Below, piece by piece: positions 57,736 through 64,000 of a DNA stretch of 64,000 nucleotides (positions are counted from its first letter, which is position 1; the number at the start of each line of letters is the position of its first letter). The notes beneath the pieces are model-generated. The model made no database searches. It was not told the DNA's origin and worked only from the letters and a program-made list of their open reading frames with translations. Source of the stretch: Oryzisolibacter sp. LB2S. Its GTDB lineage: Bacteria; Pseudomonadota; Gammaproteobacteria; Burkholderiales; Burkholderiaceae_C. The stretch spans positions 372,001-436,000 of the forward strand of contig NZ_CP160388.1 in the NCBI RefSeq assembly GCF_040732315.1. The letters run 5' to 3'. The translations under genes were made by a program, and so were the position numbers.

Positions 57736-57818
57736 CCGGGGAGTCCTGAAGAAAGCTGGTTGGCGTGAGAACCGCCATCTTCCTTCACCTCGGGTGAACA
57801 ACCTCTTGGGAAACGACA
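56793..57818 (-). mobile_element. IS481-family insertion sequence, complete
   Basis: 1026 bp. The ends are imperfect inverted repeats: TGTAGTTTCTCACCACGTTG at the left and, on the minus strand, TGTCGTTTCCCAAGAGGTTG at the right, sharing TGT-GTTTC-CA and GTTGTT. It is flanked by a perfect GCTAGA duplication on both sides, so the insertion is intact and probably recent. It carries one transposase gene. Insertion is 36 bp before the M20 amidohydrolase start and 117 bp before the divergent molybdopterin enzyme gene, within their shared promoter region. Confidence 0.93.
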
Positions 57819-57824
57819 GCTAGA
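57819..57824. repeat. right 6-bp target duplication of the IS481-family element
   Basis: GCTAGA directly after the right end, identical to the left flank. Confidence 0.9.
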
Positions 57825-57860
57825 CTGCTCGGTTCCAAGCCAACAAGCTCCGAGTCGATC

Positions 57861-59066
57861 ATGAAAATACTGGACGCCATTGCAGCCGCCGCCCCCGCCA
57901 TCGCCACCGTGCGCCGCGACATCCATGCCCACCCCGAGCTGTGCTTCAAGGAAGAGCGCACGGCCGACGTGATTGCCGCCAAGCTCACCGAATGGGGCAT
58001 TCCCATCCACCGCGGCCTGGGCACCACGGGCGTGGTCGGCATCGTCCATGGCCGCGACGGCGGCGCCTGCGGCCGCGCCGTGGGCCTGCGTGCCGACATC
58101 GATGCTCTGCCCATGCAGGAGTTCAACACCTTCGCCCATGCCAGCAAGCACGCGGGCAAGATGCACGCCTGCGGCCATGACGGCCACACGGCCATGCTGC
58201 TGGCCGCGGCGCAGTATTTCGCCCAGCACCGCGACTTCGACGGCACGGTGTACCTGATCTTCCAGCCGGCCGAGGAGGGCGGCGGCGGCGCGCGCGAGAT
58301 GATCAAGGACGGCCTGTTCGAGAAGTTCCCCATGCAGGCCGTGTTCGGCATGCACAACTGGCCCGGCATGGCCGCGGGCAGCTTTGCCGTGAGCCCGGGG
58401 CCGGTGATGGCCTCCTCCAACGAGTTCAAGATCACCATCCATGGCAAGGGCAGCCACGGCGCCATGCCGCACCTGGGCATAGACCCCGTGCCCGTGGCCT
58501 GCCAGATGGTGCAGGCCTTCCAGACCATCATCAGCCGCAACAAGAAGCCCATCGAGGCCGGCGTGATCTCGGTCACCATGATCCAGGCCGGCGAGGCCAC
58601 CAACGTCGTGCCCGACTTCTGCGTGCTGCAGGGCACGGTGCGCACCTTCTCCATCGAACTGCTGGACATGATCGAGCGGCGCATGCGCCAGGTGGCCGAG
58701 CACACCTGCGCGGCCTTCGAGGCGCGCTGCGAGTTCGAGTTTGTGCGCAACTACCCGCCCACGATCAACACCGAGGCCGAGGCGGAGTTCGCGCGCCGCG
58801 TCATGGTCGGCATCGTGGGCGAGGAGAAGGTGCTGGCGCAGGAGCCCACGGGCGGCGCCGAGGATTTTTCCTTCATGCTCCAGGCCAAGCCCGGCGCCTA
58901 TGTGTTCATCGCCAACGGCGACGGCGACCACCGCGACATGGGCCATGGCGGCGGCCCCTGCACGCTGCACAACCCGAGCTATGACTTCAACGACGCGCTG
59001 ATTCCGCTGGGCGGCACCTACTGGGTGGAGCTGGCGCGCCAGTGGCTCGCGGCGCCCACGGCGTGA
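57861..59066 (+). CDS. M20-family amidohydrolase (hippurate hydrolase-like)
   Basis: 401 residues. Zinc-dependent aminoacylase/carboxypeptidase of the M20D group. RRDIHAHPELCFKEERTA near 18-35 is the N-terminal signature. LRADIDALPMQE, KMHACGHDGHTAMLLAAA (metal-binding Cys and His), IFQPAEEGGGGAREMIKDG (catalytic Glu and metal Glu) and FGMHNWPGM give the active site. GKGSHGAMPHLGIDPV is the dimerisation-domain His motif. It probably releases amino acids from N-acyl or N-benzoyl compounds; the exact substrate is unknown. The IS element ends 42 bp upstream and has probably displaced its native promoter. The ribosome site is weak. Confidence 0.93.
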   Translation: MKILDAIAAAAPAIATVRRDIHAHPELCFKEERTADVIAAKLTEWGIPIHRGLGTTGVVGIVHGRDGGACGRAVGLRADIDALPMQEFNTFAHASKHAGKMHACGHDGHTAMLLAAAQYFAQHRDFDGTVYLIFQPAEEGGGGAREMIKDGLFEKFPMQAVFGMHNWPGMAAGSFAVSPGPVMASSNEFKITIHGKGSHGAMPHLGIDPVPVACQMVQAFQTIISRNKKPIEAGVISVTMIQAGEATNVVPDFCVLQGTVRTFSIELLDMIERRMRQVAEHTCAAFEARCEFEFVRNYPPTINTEAEAEFARRVMVGIVGEEKVLAQEPTGGAEDFSFMLQAKPGAYVFIANGDGDHRDMGHGGGPCTLHNPSYDFNDALIPLGGTYWVELARQWLAAPTA

Positions 59067-59078
59067 CGGCATAAAAAA

Positions 59079-59090
59079 GAACGACCGTTC
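59079..59090. promoter_or_regulatory. palindromic operator candidate GAACGACCGTTC
   Basis: A 12-bp inverted repeat (GAACG-AC-CGTTC) 44 bp before the acyl-CoA-binding protein start. Its form resembles TetR-family operators of fatty-acid regulators such as PsrA/FadR types. Candidate only. Confidence 0.45.
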
Positions 59091-59133
59091 GCGTATTGGC
59101 TACACTGTGGGTTTTCATCACAGGGAGACCCAC

Positions 59134-59391
<258 letters not shown>

Positions 59392-59395
59392 TTCT

Positions 59396-60526
59396 TTACC
59401 CGCTGCTGCCCGCCGCGGGCGCGGGCAGCAGCGCCTGCAGCGCGGCCGCGCGCTCGGACTGCGCCTGTTCGGCCAGCGCGCGCACGGCCGCATGAAAACG
59501 CGGCCAGTCGCGGCCCTCGCGCTCGAACAGGGCCACAAAGGCCGGCACCAGATCGTCATAGGCGCCCTGGGCGGCAAAGCTGGCGTTGTTGGCCTCGCGC
59601 ACCCACAGGTCCAGGGCCGCGAGCCTTGAGGGCGGCATGTGCTCGGCCAGCCAGCGCGTGCGCAGCGCGGCGTAGGCGTCGCGAAAGCGCTGCATTGCTT
59701 CTGATTTCATAGCTGCTTTCGCTTGTTGGTCCGGCGCTGTGGCCATATTTGATGCATAAATCTGTGCCAGCCGCGCACGCGTGGCCTGCGTGAGGGCGCG
59801 AAACTGCGCGCGGTGGCGCTCGCTGGCCTCGAACTGCGCGCGCGCCGCGGGCGTGCCGTGCACGTTGAGCCAGCGGCGCACGCCCAGGCGCTCCACGGCC
59901 GTGGCGTAGGACTCGTTGAAGGCCGTGTCGCCCGCGGCATAGACCTGCTGGTGCGCGAGCTCGTGAAACAGCAGGCGCACGAAGTCGCCCTCGGGCCAGG
60001 CGATGAAGGTCGACAGCAGCGGGTCGCCGCCGAGCCAGTTGCTGTAGCCCAGCGTCGAGTAGGCGGGCACGCCGTAGACGCTCACCTCCAGGCCCGTGGC
60101 GGCCAGGCGCCGGCCCTCGGCGCGCGCCTCGGCCTCGTCGAAGTAGCCGCGGTAGCCGATGCAGCCCGCGATCGGAAAGCACCAGCGGTAGAGCTCGAGC
60201 GAATAGGGCCCGGCCGCCACCACGTTCCATACGGCGGCCTTGCGCTCCAGGCGCGCGTAGCGGCGGTAGCTGGCGTTGTCGGGCAGGGCGAGCTCGCTCA
60301 CGGCGAAGTCGCGCGCCTTCTGCGCCAGCGCCAGGCGCGCGCGCAGCGGCTCGGGGGTGCCCGGCTCGCCGGTCCAGTCCTGCACCGGGCGCGCCGCCTG
60401 CAGGATGGCCAGATGCCCGCGCAGCGACTGCCAGTAATAGCCCGGCTGCGCGCAGCCGGCAAGCAGCAGCGCGGCGGCTAGCAGCAGGGGGTGAAGCAGG
60501 ATGTCAGTACGGATCGAGCGTGGCAT
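59396..60526 (-). CDS. putative aminopeptidase lipoprotein (HExxH)
   Basis: 376 residues. The signal peptide ends LLLAGC, a lipobox. The zinc motif is LLFHELAHQQVYAAGDTAFNESYAT, with HELAH and a downstream Glu, as in the Aminopep (PF10023-type) group. Upstream blocks are YYWQSLRGHLAILQAARPV, WCFPIAGCIGYRGYFDEAEA and VYGVPAYSTLGYSNWLGGDPLLST. Peptidase activity is inferred, not shown. Oddly, bases 59701-59762 are a copy of the dispersed repeat, read in frame on the opposite strand as SNMATAPDQQAKAAMKSE. It converges on the ACBP gene with a 4-bp gap. Confidence 0.85.
   Translation of the reverse strand: MPRSIRTDILLHPLLLAAALLLAGCAQPGYYWQSLRGHLAILQAARPVQDWTGEPGTPEPLRARLALAQKARDFAVSELALPDNASYRRYARLERKAAVWNVVAAGPYSLELYRWCFPIAGCIGYRGYFDEAEARAEGRRLAATGLEVSVYGVPAYSTLGYSNWLGGDPLLSTFIAWPEGDFVRLLFHELAHQQVYAAGDTAFNESYATAVERLGVRRWLNVHGTPAARAQFEASERHRAQFRALTQATRARLAQIYASNMATAPDQQAKAAMKSEAMQRFRDAYAALRTRWLAEHMPPSRLAALDLWVREANNASFAAQGAYDDLVPAFVALFEREGRDWPRFHAAVRALAEQAQSERAAALQALLPAPAAGSSG
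59701..59762 (+). repeat. dispersed hairpin repeat, copy 10, inside aminopeptidase-like gene
   Basis: ATTTCATAGCTGCTTTCGCTTG, a spacer with GGCGCTGTGGCC, and a final TTTGATGCATAAA. The coding strand is opposite and stays open. Confidence 0.68.
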
Positions 60527-60566
60527 CGGCCCAGCATAACAAGCGCCATGGCCTCACAATGCCGCC

Positions 60567-61223
60567 ATGCCCGACGCCAGCAATCCCCTCGACACCGAAG
60601 GCCTGTTCACGGACGAGGTCGGCCATGCGCGCTGCTTCTGGTGCCGCGCGTCGCCCCTCTACCGCGCGTACCACGACCATGAATGGGGCTTTCCCGTGAC
60701 GGACGAGCGCCGGCTGTTCGAAAAGCTCTGCCTCGAGGGCTTTCAGGCGGGCCTGTCCTGGATCACCATCCTCAACAAGCGCGAGGCCTTTCGCGCCGCG
60801 ATGGCCAACTTCGAGGCCGACGACCTGGCGCGCTTCGGCCCGGCCGAGGTCGAGCGCCTGATGGGCAATGCGGCCATCGTGCGCCACCGCGGCAAGATCG
60901 AGTCGGCCATCAACAACGCGCGCCGTGTGCTGGAGCTGCGCGCCGAGTTCGGCTCGCTCGCCGCCTATGTCTGGCGCCATGCGCCGCTGGCCGCGCGGGA
61001 CCGGCCCGCGCGCATGACGGCGACGGCCGTGCGTGCGCTCACGACCAGCGCGGCGTCGGTCGCGCTGTCCAAGGACTTGAAGAAGCGCGGCTTCAGCTTT
61101 GTCGGGCCCACGACCATGTACGCCTTCATGCAGGCCATGGGCCTGGTCAACGACCATATCGAGGGCTGCAGCGCGCGCGCCGCGGCCGAGGCGGCACGCG
61201 CCGCGTTTGTGCCACCCCAATGA
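60567..61223 (+). CDS. tag: DNA-3-methyladenine glycosylase I
   Basis: 218 residues. It excises 3-methyladenine from alkylated DNA. Features: RCFWCRASPLYRAYHDHEWGFPVTDERRLFEKLCLEGFQAGLSWITILNKREAF near residues 22-75 (HhH-type glycosylase with Cys and His that bind zinc in Tag), FEADDLARFG, RNAAIVRHRGKIESAINNARR type block, and the C-terminal KDLKKRGFSFVGPTTMYAFMQAMGLVNDH with the zinc His. It diverges from the aminopeptidase-like gene (41 bp) and converges on the small basic gene. Confidence 0.94.
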   Translation: MPDASNPLDTEGLFTDEVGHARCFWCRASPLYRAYHDHEWGFPVTDERRLFEKLCLEGFQAGLSWITILNKREAFRAAMANFEADDLARFGPAEVERLMGNAAIVRHRGKIESAINNARRVLELRAEFGSLAAYVWRHAPLAARDRPARMTATAVRALTTSAASVALSKDLKKRGFSFVGPTTMYAFMQAMGLVNDHIEGCSARAAAEAARAAFVPPQ

Positions 61224-61224
61224 C

Positions 61225-61248
61225 AACAGCCCTCCGTGGAGGGCTGTT
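61225..61248. terminator. hairpin between convergent tag and small basic gene
   Basis: A perfect 11-bp arm pair AACAGCCCTCC / GGAGGGCTGTT with a GT centre starts just after the tag stop. It is symmetric, so it may serve both strands. No T run follows. Confidence 0.5.
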
Positions 61249-61272
61249 CGCGGTGCTGGCGTCGGGGAAGAA

Positions 61273-61434
61273 TCAGCCGTGGCGCTTGCCGGGGTTCTTC
61301 TTGCTACGCTTGTGCGAGCCACGCTCCAGGCTCACGCGCTGGCCGCGGCCGTGCGTGGCCACGGGCATGCCGGGCATGGGGGTGGGACGGGGACTGCGCT
61401 TGCGATCTGCTTCGGTAACGATTTTGTTGCCCAT
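61273..61434 (-). CDS. 53-residue basic conserved protein
   Basis: 53 residues from ATG 61434, with an excellent AGGAG site 6 nt upstream. The sequence is very basic and rich in Gly, Pro and Arg (MGNKIVTEADRKRSPRPTP, then GRGQRVSLERGSHKRSKKNP). It may bind nucleic acid or ribosomes, but I know no function. Its open frame extends upstream to 61641 without a ribosome site, so the short start is preferred. Confidence 0.7.
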   Translation of the reverse strand: MGNKIVTEADRKRSPRPTPMPGMPVATHGRGQRVSLERGSHKRSKKNPGKRHG

Positions 61435-61548
61435 GATGGCTCCTGCGATGAAAAAGCGGTGAAAACCCGCTATTAGGCCATATTCGTGATGACCAAGATA
61501 GCCATGGGGCAGCCGGGCGCGGGAACAACGGCCGGCGATGCCCGTTGT

Positions 61549-61608
61549 TACTATAAATAACGTAGCTGTTTGCGCCGTATTTACGGGGGCTGTTGCCTGA
61601 TTTGGCTT
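61549..61608 (+). repeat. dispersed hairpin repeat, copy 11
   Basis: TTACTATAAATAACGTAGCTG, then TTTGCGCCGTATTTACGGGGGCTGTTGCC. It lies in the 257-bp space between the small basic gene and cfa, the rest of which shows nothing recognisable. Confidence 0.55.
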
Positions 61609-61691
61609 GTTCCTGGGTCTTGTCCTCCCGGGCTGGCGCATGCATGGGTGGGCCTCAGTCCTCGTGGTTTCCGGACAGGAAGGGCAATGCC

Positions 61692-62984
61692 ATGAAGCAT
61701 TTACTGGGATCGTTGGAGACCCGGCTGGCCCGCCTGCCGGTCGGCCTGGCCGTGGTGCTGCCGGGAGGCCGGCGCGTGGGCCCGGCCCAGGCGGATCTGT
61801 GCCTGCAGCTGCACGACCGCATGGCCCTCGTGGCCCTGGCCATGGGCGAGATCGGCAATGTGGGCGCGGCCATCGTCGAGGGCCGCGTCGAGCTGCAGGG
61901 CGGCATGCGCCCGCTCATGGCGGCGGCCGCGGCCCTGCTGCACCATGACCCGGCGCGCGACGAGCAGGTGAACTGGTGGCGGCGTGTGCTGCTGCGTGCG
62001 CGCTCGCGCGCACAGCACACGCGCGGGCGCGACGCCCAGCATATCGAGAGCCACTACGACCTGTCCGACGACTTCTACGCGCTGTGGCTCGATCCGCGGC
62101 GCGTCTATTCCTGCGCCTATTTCCGCAGCGCCGACATGACGCTGGCCCAGGCCCAGGAGGCCAAGCTCGACCATATCTGCCGCAAGCTCATGCTGCGCCC
62201 CGGCGAGCGCTTTCTGGACATTGGCGCGGGCTGGGGCGGCCTGCTGCTGTGGGCCGCAGAGCATTACGGCGTGGACGCCACCGGCATCACGCTGTCGCGC
62301 CACCAGCATGCCCATGTGCAGCGGCTCATCGAGGAGCGCGGCCTGGGCGGTCGGGTGCGCATGCAGCTGCTCGACTACCGCGCGCTGCAGGTCGAGCGGC
62401 CCTTCGACAAGATTGCCTCGGTGGGCATGTTCGAGCATGTCGGCCATGCGCAGATGGGGCAATACTTCGCAACCGTGCTCCGGTTGCTGCGCCCCGGTGG
62501 CCTGTTCATGAACCATGGCATCACGGCCGGCGGGCTGGACAATGCCGCGGGCCTGGGCGCGGGCATGGGCGACTTCATAGCGCGCTACATCTTCCCCGGC
62601 GGGGAGCTCATGCACGTGAGCCGCGCGCTGCAGGAGATGGCGCGTGCCGGGCTGGAGATGGTGGACACGGAAAACCTGCGCCCGCACTACGCGCGCACGC
62701 TCTGGGCCTGGTCGGATGCGCTGGAGGCGCAGCTGGACGACGCGCGCCGCATCCTCGTCGAGCAGCATGGGGCCGAGCGCGGCGAGAAGGCCCTGCGCGC
62801 CTACCGCCTGTATCTGGCAGGCTGTGCGCTGGCCTTCGAGCATGGCTGGATTGCGCTGCATCAGATGCTGGCCGTGCGCCCCACGGGCGATGTGGAGCAT
62901 GGGCCGCTGCGGGGCGCACAGTCGGACTATGCTTTCAACCGCAGCTACATGTACAACGACGGGGCCTCGGGGCCTGCGCCCTGA
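61692..62984 (+). CDS. cfa: cyclopropane-fatty-acyl-phospholipid synthase
   Basis: 430 residues from ATG 61692. It adds a methylene from SAM to unsaturated acyl chains of membrane lipids. An N-terminal domain (1-120) is followed by AQHIESHYDLSDDFYALWLD near 115-135 and CAYFRSADMTLAQAQEAKLDHI. The SAM-binding motif is FLDIGAGWGGLLLWAAEHYGV, followed by TGITLSRHQH, IASVGMFEHVGHAQM and the C-terminal YIFPGGELMHVSR plus HGWIALHQML end. The length suits the family. The next gene starts 24 bp downstream. Confidence 0.95.
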   Translation: MKHLLGSLETRLARLPVGLAVVLPGGRRVGPAQADLCLQLHDRMALVALAMGEIGNVGAAIVEGRVELQGGMRPLMAAAAALLHHDPARDEQVNWWRRVLLRARSRAQHTRGRDAQHIESHYDLSDDFYALWLDPRRVYSCAYFRSADMTLAQAQEAKLDHICRKLMLRPGERFLDIGAGWGGLLLWAAEHYGVDATGITLSRHQHAHVQRLIEERGLGGRVRMQLLDYRALQVERPFDKIASVGMFEHVGHAQMGQYFATVLRLLRPGGLFMNHGITAGGLDNAAGLGAGMGDFIARYIFPGGELMHVSRALQEMARAGLEMVDTENLRPHYARTLWAWSDALEAQLDDARRILVEQHGAERGEKALRAYRLYLAGCALAFEHGWIALHQMLAVRPTGDVEHGPLRGAQSDYAFNRSYMYNDGASGPAP

Positions 62985-63008
62985 CGCCTTGATTCCGGAA
63001 CCACAACC

Positions 63009-63332
63009 ATGCTCTACAAGTTCAAATCCCGCGCCACCGCCGATCTCATCATGCTCGAGCCCAACGGGCGCCAGCTGCTGGAGATCATCGGCAAGACGCC
63101 CGACGCCCACGGCATCGTGACCGCGGCGCAGATACCTGCAGCCATTGCCGCACTCGAGGCCGCCGTGCGCGCCGACGATGCCGCGCGCGGCCCGCAGGCC
63201 GACGACGACCAGGAGACGCCCGAGGACGATGCCGCGCCGCAGCACGACACCGTGAGCCTGCGCCGGCGCGCCGCGCCCTTCATCGACATGCTGCGCCGCA
63301 GCGCCGCCGAAGGCCACGACGTGGTCTGGTGA
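63009..63332 (+). CDS. DUF1840 domain protein
   Basis: 107 residues. MLYKFKSRATADLIMLEPNGRQLLEIIGK is the DUF1840 opening, and SLRRRAAPFIDMLRRSAAEGHDVVW is its end. The middle is acidic (about 60-80). Function unknown; no signal or membrane segment. The cfa gene is 24 bp upstream. Confidence 0.85.
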   Translation: MLYKFKSRATADLIMLEPNGRQLLEIIGKTPDAHGIVTAAQIPAAIAALEAAVRADDAARGPQADDDQETPEDDAAPQHDTVSLRRRAAPFIDMLRRSAAEGHDVVW

Positions 63333-63400
63333 CGCCTGCCGCTGCCCGCTGGCGCCGGCTGCACCGCCCAAGGTCTGCAACCGGCGCTGCATCATGAGAT

Positions 63401-63431
63401 GAAAAAAAGCCCGGTGCCTGGGCACCGGGCT
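63401..63431 (-). terminator. terminator of the TctC-type gene
   Basis: An 11-bp stem AGCCCGGTGCC / GGCACCGGGCT is followed on the minus strand by seven T residues (the A run at 63402-63408 on this strand). Confidence 0.9.
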
Positions 63432-63454
63432 CGGGGCGTTGCGCCTGCGGGAGA

Positions 63455-64000
63455 TCAGTCTGCGTAGGCGTTGGCGGCCTTGATCACGGCGCCCCACTTG
63501 TCGATCTCGGACTGCACGAACTTCTTGTGTTCGGCCGGCAGTACGCGCTTGTCGGCCACGACGACGGCGCCCAGGCCTTCCTGCTTCTTGATGAAATCGG
63601 GGTCCTTGACGGCCACCTGCAGGGCCTCGTTGATGCGCGTGAGCACCGCTACGGGCGTCCCCTTGGGCGCGTACAGGCCATGCCAGACCGAGACGCTGAA
63701 GTCCTTGAGGCCGCTCTCCTGCAGCGTCGGCAGATCCTTGAGCGCGGGCATGGTCAGGCGCTGGGCGGTGGTGACGGCAAAGGCCTTGACCTTCTTGCCC
63801 TCGATCTGCGACGTGGTGTTGGTCGTCTGGTCGCACATCAGGTCGATCTGGCCGCCGATCAGGTCGGTGATGGCCGGCGCAGCGCCCTTGTAGGCCACGG
63901 GCGTCATGTGCGACTGCAGCGCGCTCTGGAACATCAGGCCGCACAGATGGCCGGCCGAGCCCAGGCCCGAATGGCCCAGGTTGACCTTCTCCTTGTTCTG
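63455..64000 (-). CDS. Bug-type tripartite tricarboxylate-transporter substrate-binding protein, 5' part beyond window
   Basis: The last 181 residues are visible; the start lies past base 64000. The Bug/TctC hallmarks are VNLGHSGLGSAGHLCGLMFQ, VAYKGAAPAITDLIGGQIDLMCDQTT, VKAFAVTTAQRLTMPALKDLPTLQESGL and FSVSVWHGLYAPKGTPVAVLTRINEAL. These periplasmic proteins bind carboxylates or amides for TctAB-type carriers, or act as sensors. Comamonadaceae have many. The ligand is unknown. A strong terminator follows. Confidence 0.92.
   Translation of the reverse strand, partial: QNKEKVNLGHSGLGSAGHLCGLMFQSALQSHMTPVAYKGAAPAITDLIGGQIDLMCDQTTNTTSQIEGKKVKAFAVTTAQRLTMPALKDLPTLQESGLKDFSVSVWHGLYAPKGTPVAVLTRINEALQVAVKDPDFIKKQEGLGAVVVADKRVLPAEHKKFVQSEIDKWGAVIKAANAYAD

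Overview
The window is a GC-rich chromosomal segment of a betaproteobacterium, most likely family Comamonadaceae (an Acidovorax, Alicycliphilus or Diaphorobacter-like organism). The evidence is the rsmB/DUF4390/ntrY-ntrX block, short DUF3567 and DUF1840 proteins, a Bug-type (TctC) solute-binding protein, PHB genes, a class II (B12-dependent) ribonucleotide reductase, and a dispersed short repeat with the core ATAGCTG...AGCGCTT. The genus is inferred; no 16S gene is present.

Layout. 1-8.2 kb: the end of rpoB and complete rpoC, closed by a strong terminator. 8.3-13.9 kb: a LemA-like protein, rsmB, a DUF4390 protein and an NtrY/NtrX-type two-component pair whose regulator lacks the AAA+ domain, then tRNA-Phe. 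14-16.7 kb: rsmI facing yraN-diaA-dolP. 16.7-20.6 kb (minus strand): pilT, a cyclic-nucleotide-binding protein, pilU and a 3-hydroxyisobutyrate-dehydrogenase-like gene. 20.6-30.6 kb: PLP-homeostasis protein, class V aminotransferase, DUF445, MarC, glcD, LysR regulator, purU and a PAS-GGDEF-EAL protein. 30.6-34.5 kb: a 268-bp MITE-like palindromic element, a ChaN-like lipoprotein and nrdJ.

34.5-50.2 kb is a nitrate-respiration island, all on the plus strand: narX-narL, narK1-narK2-narGHJI, then a parvulin PPIase, beta-carbonic anhydrase, nitroreductase, a small conserved protein and a hemerythrin-like protein. NarX/NarL senses nitrate, the NarK carriers import nitrate and export nitrite, NarGHI reduces nitrate at the membrane and NarJ matures NarG. 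The trailing genes look co-transcribed and may act in folding, CO2/bicarbonate and redox/NO handling (inference).

50.4-64 kb: DUF3567, phasin plus acetoacetyl-CoA reductase (PHB metabolism), a TonB-like DUF3108 protein, a fumarylacetoacetase-family enzyme, a molybdopterin oxidoreductase, a complete IS481-family element with a 6-bp target duplication, an M20 amidohydrolase, acyl-CoA-binding protein, an aminopeptidase-like lipoprotein, tag, a 53-residue basic protein, cfa, DUF1840 and the 3' part of a TctC gene.

The most unusual signal is the dispersed repeat: eleven copies of about 55-70 bp were found by eye. Most are intergenic hairpins, but three lie inside genes (rsmB, the ChaN-like lipoprotein, the aminopeptidase-like lipoprotein). 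All three are read from the same strand of the repeat and in the same frame, giving a shared peptide of about 20 residues. This resembles the in-frame palindromic elements known from Rickettsia.
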